A DNA stretch of 64,000 nucleotides from Pleodorina starrii (GCA_030267565.1 BRXU01000034.1:823501-887500), one strand, 5' to 3'. Counted from the stretch's first letter, positions 33,701-46,489 are shown. Notes: a model not told the origin generated them from the letters alone. Numbers and translations are program-made.

Positions 33701-34575
33701 GGCATCAGCAGCAGCAGGCGCTGGGGGCGTCCGTAAGGCCCTCCGCGCGGGAGGGCTCTCCTGCCGTACACACAGGGCCCGGCGGGCGCCCGCCTCCGTC
33801 TTCCAGGTGGCCTCATCAGCCCCCAGCCGGACGCGACATTTCGGCTTCTGGGCACCAACACGCACATTATCAGCAGTACCAACAACCGCAGTAGTACCAA
33901 CAACCGCAGCAGTACCATCAACCGCAGCAGTACCAACAGCCGCGGCAGTATCAACCGCACCGTCATGCGAGTCGGCATTCGCAGTACAGTCAGATGCCGG
34001 TACCTCCGCCGCCCGCACCACCTGCACCGCCGCCGGTGCAGCACCAGCAGCAGCAGCACCAGCACCAGCAGCACCAGCACCAGCCGCAAGCGCAGAAGCC
34101 CCCGCGCGTGCAGCCGCAGCCTGTCGCCCCTGACCCTGCCCACCCGGCAGTCCGCGCCGTGAACGACCTGATTCCTGAAGGTAACTCCGCTGTCCACAGT
34201 CCATCAGGTCCCCCGTTAACCGCTGCTCTCTGTTACCGCCACCCGGTCATTCATTCCCGGCTCGTAGACCTTCCTTGGATCTGCGGCTGTACACGGGGGG
34301 TAACAGCATGACGCAACACCTGCACATCGCCGCCTTTGATGCCGCGAACGTCCTGTGAGTGCCTCCCCACCCTGCCTCCCCACCCTGCCCTCCCCACCCT
34401 GCCCCTCCTGCCCTTTCCCGCTGTGGGTGCATCATCAGGGCCGTCCAGGTCGGCCGGCGCCGCGCGACGGCACTCCTACATGCACGCCCCGCAGGCGCCG
34501 CCGCCGCCGCCGCCTTGGCCGGAGGGCCCTATGCCGTTGTTTGAAGAGCCCCAGTGCCCCACGCTGTCCCAGCGA
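33585..34575 (+). pseudogene. Broken copy of exons 4-5 of the gene at 37253-45282
   Basis: This segment is nearly identical to 43870-44935, including the intron between exons 4 and 5 and a following pyrimidine-rich stretch. The reading frame is interrupted and there is no start exon. It keeps a canonical GTGAGT where the parent has GCGAGT. It is fused on the left to the zinc-knuckle remnant and on the right to the palindrome region. Confidence 0.8.
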
Positions 34576-34589
34576 TGCTCTTTTTGGTA

Positions 34590-34712
34590 CGATGAGCTGC
34601 CGGGGGATGATGGTGGTCGAGTTGGGGGACGGGCACCTGCTGCAAGCAAGGCGCGGAGCACAGCGTCGGGACTGAGGAAAGGAGCTTGCAGCTTAGTAAG
34701 GACTCGTTGCGT
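34590..34712 (+). repeat. 123-bp segment repeated near 46490-46612
   Basis: Both copies begin GAGCTGCCGGGGG and end with GCAGCTTAGTAAGGACTCG, at about 97% identity by eye. The end could be an exon-donor boundary (TTA/GTAAGG). The copy at 34590 leads into the palindrome; the copy at 46490 stands alone. Confidence 0.8.
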
Positions 34713-34826
34713 TCTAGCTGTTTGCGGCACGTACGGTACCTGCCTTTGCAAGAATCCCTTCCAACCCATCACCTGTCACTCACCGCCGACTCGATACATA
34801 CCCGCGCAGTACCTGCTACCCATCTA

Positions 34827-35458
34827 CAGGTGCTGTACATTGCGGTACGCGGGCTGGTGCTGCCGGTGCTGGTGACACTGCGCGTAATCGAGGCGGGCCA
34901 GCAGCTCATCAGGGACCGCGGTGAGGAGTGGTGGCGCCAGCTGTCTGACTCGTGGGAGGTGCTGGAAGCCGAGGGGCTCACACCACAGCAGGCGCTATGG
35001 GGCCCCACGCAGGCGGACAACTGGCTCCGAAGGCACAGCAGCTTGGCAGCGATTCCAGGGCGACAGGCTCCGCAGCGGCGGCGGCGCACAGAGCCGGCGA
35101 TGTGCTGACGCCTGCCGCTGCCGTTACAGCAGTTGCGCCAGCGCCAGCATCCTGGCGCAACTGTTGTAACGGCAGCGGCAGGCGTCAGCACATCGCCGGC
35201 TCTGTGCGCCGCCGCCGCTGCGGAGCCTGGCGCCCCGGAATCGATGCCAGGCTGCTGTGCCTTCGGGCCCAGTTGCCCGGGGCCCCACAGCGCCTGCTGC
35301 GGTGTGAACCCCTCGGCTTCGAGCACCTCCCATGAGTCAGACAGCTGGCGCCACCACTCCGCACCGTGGTCCCTGATGAGCTGCTGGCCCGCCTCGATTG
35401 GGCGCAGTGTTACCAGTATCGGCAGCACCAGCCCGCGTAAGGCAATGTACAGCACCTG
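34827..35458. repeat. Long palindrome built from a SET-like exon (arms about 310 bp)
   Basis: The left arm (34827-35141) and right arm (35152-35458) are inverted copies at roughly 90% identity around a 10-base loop. Each arm starts after an AG splice acceptor and encodes, outward to inward, VLYIALRGLVLPILVTL then RPIEAGQQLIRDHGAEWW, which resembles the C-terminal end of a SET methyltransferase domain. That match is tentative. No complete gene surrounds either arm. Confidence 0.85.
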
Positions 35459-35689
35459 GCGGGGTGCAGCAGCAGCAACAGCAGCAGCAGCGGTACGTGG
35501 GGCGGTACGTGCAGACATTGGCGCCCGTGACGGAGACCCCGGAGGCAAGGTGGCGAGCGGCGCGCGGGCTCTCGAATGCCAGTGGCAGTGCCAGTGCCAG
35601 GCAGGGTGGGAAGGGACCACACAGGGGGGTCCGGGAGTGATATGCTCCTTTATAAAACGATGAGTCACTGCGGACGTTGTTGATCAAGC

Positions 35690-36382
35690 TGCTCCGGCCG
35701 CTGAACCTCCGAAACTGTTAGCTGTAACCCACCCATTCCCATACGTTACCGACATTGATGCTTGACCAGTGGTAGCGCCGACCCGTCGTCTGGACGGTCT
35801 CGTAAATCGCTTTGGACGACGTCGCATCTCGTAAGCCGCCTCGGACGAAGCCGCGCCGCATTTCGTGCGGTGCGATATTGTAGATATGTATTAAACGTAA
35901 AATTAGCGAAGTAGAAGCGTCCGAAACTGACTGTAAAGCTGGCATGCGCGTGCTTGCTCTAATTTCCCCGAAATCCCACCCTCTAAGCTGTAAGAACTGG
36001 CAACGTCAACATCTATCGGAAAGGATGATGCTTACCTGTGCGGCAGGCCAGTGCGGTAGCGATGGCGATCCGTTGATGCGTGAAGGGCAGGGGCAACGTG
36101 GCGTAATGGTGAGCAACGTTGCAAACCTGCTGAGGGAGCATGGCGTGATATGCGGTGCGATACTAAGAAAAGTGCCTATGGGAAAGAGAAAAAAAATGAA
36201 GGATGCAGAAGGAAGCTGCGTATTTGAACACTCAGCGGTAACGTGCCGTACAGATGTACGGCGCGTTACAGTTGGGCGTTTTGCATATGCACTAACAGCG
36301 GTAGGGAGGGAGGGGTTTCAGGGACAGCTGCTGCGTCTGTGGCTGTGTCACTCTTCAAAAGCAACCCACATTGCAAAAGCAA
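35690..36382. other. Spacer between the palindrome and the chimeric ankyrin copy
   Basis: No supported coding or RNA feature. Short frames only. Confidence 0.5.
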
Positions 36383-36860
36383 CCAGCGGCGGCACCAGAA
36401 GCTCACGCGCCACCGCCGCAAGGTCGCCGTACGAGTAGGCGCCCGTCGACAGCAGCTGCGCCGTTGCGCAGACACGCAGGACCTCCGCCGCGGCGAGCAA
36501 CGGCCGGCAGCGAGTGGCCCGTGGGTCGGCGCCGGCGCGCAGCAGCAGCCGGATGGCGGCGGTGCTGCCGGCGGCGCAGGCGCGCACCAGCGCCTCGCTG
36601 CCATTGACCCGTGGGTCGGCGCCGGCGGCCAGCAGCAGCTTCACAACCGTTACGTGGCGGGCGGTGCGGTACTGGCTGGCGGCGGCGAGCGCCGGCGCGA
36701 GCCGCGCGGCGACGTCAGCGTCGCGCCACGGCTCCGCCGCCGCGCACTTGTAGGACCTGCATATTTGTAAAGCTGTGAAAGAAAGTTTACGGTGCTGATG
36801 TCTCGCGTGTGGCGATGAGCCCGGCCCGTTCATCTCTTTCCTCTAAACTGATAGGAAATG
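36383..36860 (-). pseudogene. Chimeric partial copy of the ankyrin gene
   Basis: Positions 36383-36750 copy 30043-30413, two ankyrin repeats, almost exactly. Positions 36742-36855 copy 32892-33003, a non-coding stretch upstream of the parent gene. The junction shares GCGCA with both sources. A frame of 161 residues crosses the junction, but it has no start context and loses the rest of the protein. Confidence 0.85.
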
Positions 36861-37252
36861 CGGCTGCGAATTCCTGATTCGTACAAGGAAGCCGCTTGAT
36901 GACTACTTGGAGCAATTCCCAACAGTTCGCGGGTTTAGATCACGGCGTCGCGCAGATAAAGCCGGGCGAAACGTGACGCCCCGATGGCACAACCATCGAC
37001 CACCTTAACAACGCGACCGCTGCTGCGCCTGCCTGCTGCTGACTAAGAAGCGTCACATGCAGATCCTGACAATGCTCCGGTCTTGAGTAAAGGCAGCAAG
37101 GTGTTCCAAAATATTCTGGCTGGGGCCGCGACGCTTTCAGACAGCATCATCCCCGGCAACGCCGCGGGGTCGCCCAATTGGCGCGTACCGTATCCCTATT
37201 TCCCGGTTTCCCTCGGGAGCTTCGCCATCTGGACCACGAAAAAAGCACCACC

Positions 37253-40200
37253 ATGAATCTACCGCCGATGTATCCGCCGCCTCCGTCGGCCGAGTCGCCG
37301 CCACAAATAAGCGGTGGGCCGCCCCGTGGCGGAAAAAAGAAGCGCGGTCTGCTGCGACGTCTTCTGGACAAATGTGAGCTGCGGCTTCAAGCTAGCAGCG
37401 AGTCAGCTTTGTTATAGCGCTTCCTGTGCTGCCTGGCCGCCTTCCACGGCATTTGTAGAGCTCCCGCGCCGGCTTGTTTTGCTCTGTAATCCTTCCTTCC
37501 GCACATGTTTTAAGCACGTGTTCTATGCGCATTCTATTTCTTAAATAATAATCAGACGACCGCCTCCGCGATTACAGCGAGTCGCTGGCGATTCGCGTCG
37601 CGTCTCGTTGGCGCCCGGACTTGTTTTTGCCTCCGTTCTTATGATCGCGTTCGCTCTCGCTGTGTCCCCTCATGCCCCCCAACACCGGCGTTCCTACAGC
37701 GTAGTCGTGGCACTAGCGCTGGTGGGGCCCACGGTTGGTCCCCCCCCCCCGGGGAGGCCCCTCGTGCCGTGTGCATGACCTCCTCCGTCGCGCCACGCCC
37801 GTGGCCAACACGCCCCCGATCCCCTTCCCTCCCCTTCCCTTCCATTCCCAGGGCGTATGAAGCTGGGACCCGGCCTGCTTGCCAAAGCGGAGGCGGAGGC
37901 GGAAGAGCACCTGTGGCGGCAGCAACAGCAGCAGCAGTCGGCAGGAGCAGAGCCGTTCCGGCGCCAGAGCACCGCACCCGCTCTGCAGCCGCCGCCGCTG
38001 CCGCCGCCGCAACAGCACCAGCAACAGCAACAGCCGCAGCGGCATCCGATGGTGGATGATTCAGCGGCCAGTCAGCGACACCAGCCACCGCGGGGAGGGG
38101 GTCGCTTTGAGCGCAGCTCGGTTCCGGAGCCCTCCCCAGGAGCACCAGCAGCACCAGCAGCCCCGACCCAGCAGCCTCCGCCCCCTCAGCGCCTCCTGTC
38201 CAGAAACTCAACCGGAATGGCGTCGCATGAGCTGCTGCTGGCGCAACAGCAGCAACTGTACGACCCCGTGTGGACGTCTGCCGTACGGCCTCGGAGCCAC
38301 ACCGGCGCGGCTTTTGCGCTTGCGCCGGCGTCGCCACCCCGCGCCACCGCCGCCACCACCCAACCACCACCGCAGCCGCAGCCCCCCGAGCCGCCACCGC
38401 CACCGCAGCAACATCGACAGCAGCAGCAGTATCAAGAGCAGCAGCGGCAGGGCCACCAGCCAGAGCAGCTGGACGCGGCGTCGCCCACTCGGGCGGGTAA
38501 GAGCCCCAGGAGGGTGCCCCCCAGGCAGTGCCGCCCGTTGGAGAGCAACGTCTGGTGGACGAAGAAGGCGTCGAGAGCGGCAGCGGCCGCGGGCACGGAT
38601 ACGGCAGCACGCGGCGGCGGCGCCGCCACCACCGCGGCCGCCGCGGCTGCGCCGCTCTTGCCGGGGGGCCAGCCCCAGCAGCTGCAAGCGGCGACGCCGG
38701 CGCCCCAGCCCCCAGCGGAAGGTGGCGGCGACGGCGGCGGCGCCACGCAAGAGGCGGCGGTGGCGGTGCCGGGTACGACAGTGCCCAGTCCGCAGGTTCC
38801 GCACCCGGCCACGGAGCAGGTAGCTGTCGGCGGCGTCGGCGCCATCGGCACGGCGCCAGGTTCCACAGAAAGCAGCAGCGGCGGCGGCGGCGGCGCCGTG
38901 CAGTTTGCCGTACGCTTGTCAGAGCACTACCGTACCGCACTGCGGCATGCCGCCATGCGCGGCCGCGAGACTCCGCCGCCGCCGCCAGCCACCAGCGTCG
39001 GAGTCGGGTCCCACGACGTGTCGTACGGCTGGCTCGCCAGCGTCGACAGCGGCGCGGCCCCGGCTGCCTTGGGATCTGCGCTGTACGGCTCTCAGACGTC
39101 GCCATTCGCCGCCATCATGTCGACCGGCGACGGCAGCGGCATCCGAGGGCCATCCCTGGACCTGCAGGCGGCGAGGCAGGGCAACGAGCCCGAGGGGCTG
39201 CGGCCGCCGCCGCCGCCGCCGCTGCAGCAACCGCAGGGCGGGGCGGCGGCGGCGCCCAGCCAAGGCTTTGCAGCTCCTCAGGAGCCCAGCGGCGGCGGCG
39301 GCGGCCCGGCGCACGACAGCGGCGGCCCCAGCGTTGAGGGCAGCGTGAGTGTTGAACACGAGTCGTTTTCAGTGTTCGCGGCGACGTCGCCGGCGGCGCC
39401 ACCGGAGCCGTACCGCCGGCCGGGCCTGGACGGCGGCCATCCGGAGCGTCGTACAGAGTTTGCATTCGATGGCCTGACCACCACCACCATGGAGTCGTAC
39501 TCACCTCCCGCAGGCGGCGGCGCCGCCGCCGCCGCCGCTGGCGGTGGCGGCGGCGGCGACGACGGACAAGCCCTGGAGGGGCTCTCGTCGGCGGGCTTCG
39601 CCACCGCCGCCGCCGCCGCCATCATCGTGACCCTTCCGTGTCGCGACGCGGCGGACTCTGTTCCGCGTCCGGTGGTGGGCCTTACTGCTGCCGGACCGGA
39701 GCAGCAGCGGGGCGCGGCGGCGGCGGCGCCGTCGATGACACCCGACCGCGGCGAGGTGGGTGGCCGCGGTCGTACAAGACGGCGGAGCTTCCCGCCGCAA
39801 TCGTCGGCGGAATTAAATGTACGGCAGGTGCTTGCACGTGCGTCCGCGGGCGCTGGTGCGGGCGCCGATGAGGAGCTGGAGCCGTACGCCGGCGCACTGC
39901 TGCTGTACACGCCGCGCGGCGGCAGCTCGGGCCGTACCGGCGGCGGCGCCGCCGCCGGCTTCGACGGCGAGAGCTCCGTCAGCGACGCCGCCAGCAGCCC
40001 CTTCCCCTCGCGGATCCACGCCACGGTGGCGGCGGCGGCGGCGGCGGTGCCCCGGGAGGGCGCCGGACGCGGTCTGTGGCGGCCGCTGCTTCAGCGCAGC
40101 TCCACCGGCGGTCAGTCGGAGTCGGGATCCGTCGCCAGTACCTCCCCTCGCTTCACGCCGCCGCTGTCGCTCTGCACTCTGCCGCCGACCTCTCCCCTCA

Positions 40201-43200
40201 GCGCCCACAGCCACCAAGAACGCTACCTTGGCGCCGGCGCCGCCGCGCAGCCTGGACCGGCGCTGGCGTCGCCGATCGCCACTGACGATTACGGCGGCGG
40301 CGGCGGCGGCGGCTTCTGGACGGCACGTGCGCAGGGGCCGGCGCCTTCGGTGACTTGCCGGAGGTCGCCCGGCGGCGGCGGCGGCGGCGCCTCCGCCTCC
40401 GCCGCCTGGCATGTCGCAGACTGGCGTCAGTCGGAGCTGTACCGTCTCACGGTACCGGAGAATGCCGCTGTCGTACATGAGGCGCACCCGCTGCCTCCGC
40501 CGCCGTCACCGCCGCGGGAGGCGCTGTCGGCGGAGTGGCCGCCACAGCTGCGGCCCGCCTCGCCTCCGCAGCCGCGATTACTTCGGAAGTCCACGACCCC
40601 GGCGGCGGAGCCCGAGCCTATTTCTGCCGCGCCGCCGCCGTTGCCGCCAAGCGCCGCCGCCGAGCGCAGCGCCGAAGCAGCAGCAGCTGGCGGCGATGCG
40701 GCTGGCGTAGTACGAGAGGCGCAAGAGCTGGAGGCGGAGGGCCCGCGGGGACCCGAGCAACAGCAGCAGGAGGAGCAGCAGCAGCAGCAGCAGCAGGCGG
40801 CGGCGGCGGCGGAGGGAGGTCTTTCTGAGGCCGCTAAGGCTGCTGAAGCCGGTGCTGGGGCCGCTGTGGGTCGGGAGCCTTCCGCAGGCGCGCCCGCCGC
40901 CGCAGCAGCCGCAGCAGCAGCCGGGAGCGACGAGGCAGCGGCAGCGGCGGCGGCAGCGGCCGAGTACAGCGACGGCGAGTCCTGTCCGACAGAGGCTGGC
41001 ACTGGTGCTGGCGGCGGCGGCGGCAAGGGTACGGCAGGCCGGCAGGCCATCATGGACGAGCTGGATCGATTTGTCGTACAGATCCAGGACGAGCTGGCGG
41101 AGGTGGCGGCGCAGCGAGAGCACGCCAGCCTGCGGTAAGTACGGCAATTGTACGGACGGGGAGTGGGCATGCGGTGCGAGGGGAGTGCGGGAGTTCGGAG
41201 ATGTTGATGTTGGCGTTGGAACCACAGCCGTTGGAGGCTGCTGGAGGCGCATGTGTTTGCCTTGCGGGTTAGTTGTGCAGTAGTGCAGACAACAGAAGGC
41301 CTCTGTGTGCGTAACAATGTGGCGAAGTGCGACGAAGTGTGTACTGCAATTAACCTTCATAAGATGTGAAGACCTTATCAACCTCAACAACGCCCCTCGT
41401 CCTTCTTCTGTCGCGGCAGTCTGCGGCTGGTGGGCTCCCTGCTGGACACCTCCCGACTCACAGCGGCAGGCGGCGACGTTGCTCGCGGCGGCGGCGGCGG
41501 CGGCAGCGGCGGCGGCCGCGGCGGCGCGCCCCTGGAGTCTTCCCCGTTGGACGAGCGGCTGTTGGACGAGCAGGCGGCGCTGCGTCTGAGCCTGGCTTCC
41601 CTGGAGCAGCGAGAGGAGCTGCTGCGGTTCGCGGCGCGGGAGTGGGCCAAGGCGCGCGCGGTCATGACCGGTGGGTGGGCGCAGGTAGAACTGTCAGGTA
41701 GTACGGTGCCGTACTTCATATGTCGTACACTGGCCTTCAATCCTGCCCATACGTCATACCAATCGGTTTCTGAGCGAGTAGGACGCTGCTTCTCTGAGGG
41801 TATCTTGGTGCCCAAACGGGTCCTGGGTTGCGTGCGTGTGTGCGTGGGGCCATTGGTTCAACCCGAACCTTCCCCCTCGTCGACCTTTGCTCTTACCGCC
41901 ACCTCCTCCCGCCCTGTCCATGTCCCTGTCCCCCTCTCGCCATCCTCCCCTCCCTCCCTTCCTCCCCCTCTCCTCCCCAGGTGTGCGTGTGTCCCGCAAG
42001 CAGGCGGGTCCGCTGCAGGCCATCCTCTTCTCCGACACACTCGCCCGCATACGCGCATTCCAAAAGGCGCAGCAGTACCCGCAGCAATACCCGCAGCAGC
42101 CGCAATACCCGCAGCAGTACCCGCAGCAGTACCCGCAGCAGTACCCGCAGCAGCAGACGCTGCCGCTGCACGGCGCTGGACAACAACAGCAGCAGCAGCA
42201 GCAGCAGCAGCAGGTGCCGTACCCTGATTCGGATCTCGATCAGCGCACCTGGACGCCGCAGCGACCCACGGGTCCAATGCCGGCGCCGCATCCGCCGCCG
42301 CCACAGCCGCCGGCAGCAGCAGCCTGGCGGGGCGCCGGCCCCGGCCTCGGCCCCGGTCCGCGGCCGCCGCCCGGCACGGAGGCGAGAATGTGGGCCAGGC
42401 AGTCCCCGTCAGCTGTCGATGTCAATGTCGATGTCTCGGCGCCGCAGCCACATTTCCCAACGCCGCGCGGCGCCCGCCGGCGCACCGCCGCTGGCGGGCC
42501 AGCCGGCGGCGGCGATAAGACGGCCGTCGGCGACGCCTTTGGTGGCAGGCTGCCGCCGACGGCCCGCGGCGCCCCGTCCTTGGTACGTCCCGGTGCTGCC
42601 CGGCGGAGGCTGCAGCCCATTTTGGAGCACGGCGGCTATGGCCGCGGCTATGGCGGCGGCTATGGCGGCGGCGGCTATGGCGGCGGCTACGGCGAATCAT
42701 TTGAAGAATCTGACGCCGCCGGCGCCGCCGCCGAGGATCCGCAGCTCCGGAACCGAGAGCCGCATCGTCTGCATCACCCGGGGGACCGCCCGCAGCGGCC
42801 CTGGGGCTCAGCGGAGCGGCAGCGGTTGCAAATGTACGACAGGGGGCCGTACGACAGCACGGACGCACAAGGGCAACCTCAGGATGTGTACGGCAATTAT
42901 TACGGCGGTGGCCAGTGGCAAGCGGCGGCGGCGCCGCCGCCGCAGCTGGAGAGCTACAGGCCAGAGTGGTACGACATGCACGGCGGTTATGGCGAGTACG
43001 GCGGAGCGCCGATACCTGGGCAGCCGCAGCCGCAGCAGCCGCAGGGCGGCTTTCCGGAGGGCGGCGAGGCCTATACGGCAGACGAGGAAATGTACGATTA
43101 TTTGGAGCGGCACTTATCGGCGAAGGGATCTCCGGAGCGAGAGGCGGTGAAGCGGCGGAGGGACGGCGGGGAAGGCGATCCGGAGGAGAAGGACGGCGGC

Positions 43201-45282
43201 GGAGTCGCGGAGGAGGACGAGGAGGAGGAGGGCGAGGAGGAGGAGGAGGAGGAGGAGGAGGGCGAGGAGGAGGAGGGCGAGGAGGCAGGGGAGGAGGCGG
43301 ACGAGGAAGACTCGGAAGTGCAGTCGGCGTTCCTGGCTTCCTGCATCACCCTGGCGAGGAACTCACTGGACCTACAGAGCCCCTCCAGCGCCCGGCTGTT
43401 CGGCGCGAGAGTTTACACGTACCCCTCCTCGTCGCCGTACAAGACGCGCAGCGGCCGAGACGACGGCGGGAATGAGGCTGACGTGGCGGTGCAGACGCTG
43501 GACGCGTATGGCATGTACGGCAAGCAGATTCCGGATTTGCCGCTCGCGGCGGCGGCAGCGGGGCCGGAGGCGGCGGCGGGGGAAGGCGCCGCCGATGGCC
43601 AGGTGCTGACCCGTGGGTCGTTCCGGGAGGGGCAGGGGCCGGCGGCGCCGCTGCCCGCGCGGCGGCCGGCGGCTGGTCACCCCGCTGTGCCGATTACTTC
43701 AGCGGCACAGGACCTGTCCCCGCCACGTCAGCATTTCCAACCGCCGCTGCCGTACAATTACCAGCCTGAACCCCGGGACTTCCCGCGGTTCCCGATTCAG
43801 CAGCAGCAACCGGCGCGGCAGCAGCGGCAGCTGTCGCATGCGCCACCTCCGCCGCCGCTGCCGCCGCACCCACACCCGCACCCGTACCAGCAACAACAGC
43901 AGCAGCTGTCGCCGCCGCCGCACCCGCCGCAGCAATCCGTACAACCGCCAACGGATCAGCCGTACCAGCACTGGTGGCATCAGCAGCAGCAGGCGCTGGG
44001 GGCGTCCGTAAGGCCCTCCGCGCGGGAGGGCTCTCCTGCCGTACACACAGGGCCCGGCGGGCGCCCGCCTCCGTCTTCCAGGTGGCCCCATCAGCCCCCG
44101 GCCGGACGCGACATTTTGGCTGCTGGGCACCAACACGCACATTATCAGCAGTACCAACAACCGCAGCAGTACCAACAACCGCAGCAGCACCAACAACCGC
44201 AGCAGTACCAACAACCGCAGCAGTATCAACCGCACCGTCAGGCGAGTCGGCATTCGCAGTACAGTCAAACATCTCCGCCGCCCGCACCACCTGAACCGCC
44301 GCCGGTGCAGCACCAGAAGCAGCAGCAGCAGCCCCCGCGCGCGCAGCCGCGGCCTCTCGCCCCCGACCTGGCCCACCCGGCAGTCCGCGAGCTGATTCCT
44401 GAAGGTAACTTCGCTGTCGCTGCCGCTGTCGCTGTCACGGTCTCTCGTAACTAGCAACCGGCGGTATTGAATCGTTCCTGCCACCGTCTTGTCATTCGCT
44501 GCCCGCCGCCTCAACAGCACGACATACGGAGTACAGGGCTCGCCAGCACACCCTGTCCACAGTCCATCAGGTCCCCCGTTAACCGCTGCTCTCTGTTGCC
44601 GCCACCCGGTCATTCATTCTCGACTCGTGGCCCTTCCCTGGATCTGCGGCTGTACACGGGGGGTAACAACGAAACGCAACACCTGCACATCGCCGCCCTT
44701 GATGCCGCGAACGTCCTGCGAGTGCCTCCCTACCCTGCCTCCCCACCCTGCTCCCCCCCACCCTGCCTTCCCACCCTGCCTCCCCTGCCCTTTCCCGCTG
44801 TGGATATATCCTCAGGGCCGTCCAGGTCGGCCGGCGCTGCGCGACGGCACTCCTACATGCACGCCCCGCAGGCGCCGCCACCGCCGCCGCCTTGGCCGGA
44901 GGGCCCTATGCCGTTATTTGAAGAGCCCCACGCTTTCCCGGCGATGCGGCACCCCCACCCCCACACCCAACACCACCACCGTCACCACCACCAGCAGCGC
45001 CACCACCAGCAGCATCAGCAGCAGCCGGCGCTGGCGGGGCTTATCCATCTGGACGCTGCCGTCGCCGCTGGCGGACACGACGGCGGCGGCGGCGGCGGTA
45101 CGGCATGGTTGGACGAGCAGCGGCAGGATCTGGTAGTCGCTGACGCCGAGGCCGTGTGGCGCGCGCAAACGCACGGCCGGTCGCGTCAATCTGTTCGACA
45201 CGAGCGCAATTTGGAGAGGGCTGCGTCTCGTTCCGCCGTTGACGCGTGGCTGCTGCAGCAGCAGCAGCAGCAGCAGCCGTAG
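37253..45282 (+). CDS. Large Gln/Pro/Ala/Gly-rich protein with coiled-coil segments, function unknown
   Basis: Five exons in consistent phase: 37253-37373, 37852-41134, 41420-41670, 41981-44404, 44537-45282 (TAG); about 2274 residues. The start is the ATG after CACCACC; exon 1 encodes a basic segment (GGKKKRGLLRRLLDK). Exon 2 is mostly low complexity and ends in a helical stretch (MDELDRFVVQIQDELAEVAA). Exon 3 is helical (LDERLLDEQAALRLSLASLE). Exon 4 has YPQQ repeats, poly-Gln, GYGGGYGG, a Glu-rich acidic run (43200-43320) and many Pro/Gln blocks. Exon 5 is His/Gln-rich. No enzyme domain is recognised. A scaffold or nucleic-acid-associated role is possible but unsupported. The end of exon 5 may be alternatively spliced. 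Exons 4-5 have a broken copy at 33585-34575. Confidence 0.75.
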
Positions 45283-46489
45283 CAGAAGCAGCACGGCGGC
45301 CGTAGCAGTACGACTTTATTAGCAGTACGACTTTATTTACGGCAATTGAAACGGTGGCAACTAGGATTTCTGCGATGGCGGCGGATTCGCCGCCGATGGC
45401 AGCGGCGGCATTCATTAACGGTGGCCTCAGATGCTGAGGGGTACCGGCGAACGCAAACAGATGTATGTGGCAGCAGCGGCGGAGGGCTGCTGCGTGCGGT
45501 CAAGGCTACCGCAACGGATCTGCAGTGAATTCCCGAAACGAGGGGCATCCATCGATCCATGCAAGGGGGGCCAAATGAGGCTTGTTTGCGACGGCGTTGC
45601 GAAGGCGGTTCTTTCTGTGTATTTTCGCTCGCCCTTCAGTTGCAGTTGAGAGGCGCGGGGTTTGGGGCGGTATCGCCATAGGGTCCTGTAGGGTCCGGCG
45701 GAACAACAGGGACGAAGGTTAGCCTTTCAACCCAATGGTGGTGGAGAAGAAAAGAAGAGACAAAAGGACACACCTGCTTGAATTGCCATACGTGTTACGG
45801 TAAACGCGGCGCAAGGAGAGGGTCGGGGCCAGGAGTTGCGAAGGGCGCGAACTGCTTTTAAGGGGGTAGCATGGGGGGAGAGGGGAGGGGGACACCGAAA
45901 GCACCGCAGGGGGGCCACGCTCGCATCGCTCAGCGGTGAACCCCCGCCGGGTACCGCACGCGCGCAGAGCTCCCAATGCCCCACACTGTGGGCTCGCCCG
46001 GCGCAGCGCGGCGCGGCGCGGCGCTAGGGTACCCCGTCCCAGTCCGCCACCCTTCCCCTCCAGCATCGACACCCGCCGAAATACGAGCCGCGGCGGCCCC
46101 GACAGCACAGCGAGTGGTCAAGTCTGTACTCTGTGGGCATAGTCTAAGGAATCAGCGGAGTGCTGCAGGTGCGGGGGCTGGCGGCGCGTACTTCATATCA
46201 CAGTCAGCACCAGTCCTAAGGAGGCGGGCGGGGGGGGAGGATCCATACTTCGATAGAGCTACCGTAGCGCTTCTCGGGGCCTCGGTCCCTCTATCTCTCC
46301 CTCCTTTGCAGTCCCACGAATAGGACTGGGGGTGGAGCTGGTGCACTGTCTGGGTCGGGATGGTGGGGGTCGGGGCTCTGCAGCTGAGCTTGGCGGATAA
46401 CCGTTGTGACGGATAACCGTTACCAGCCATTTTAGGCTCATACACATGTAATGCGTCATGCCTCATGCAGCTGCGGCGGGCGCTCTTTT

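Noticed and set aside
33585..34575. A second functional copy of the 37253-45282 gene
   Set aside because: Only the last two exons are present, the frame is broken and there is no upstream start or promoter.
34769..35668. A 299-codon minus-strand frame spanning the palindrome
   Set aside because: It reads through both palindrome arms, so half of it is the antisense of the other half; not a plausible protein.
37639..39105. A 488-codon minus-strand frame
   Set aside because: It is antisense to the second exon of the 37253-45282 gene and consists of Arg/Ala/Pro runs expected from the reverse complement of Gln/Pro/Ala-coding DNA.
43200..43320. Glu-rich acidic run as a specific functional domain
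   Set aside because: Simple GAG/GAC repeat within a gene full of low-complexity tracts; nothing specific can be claimed.
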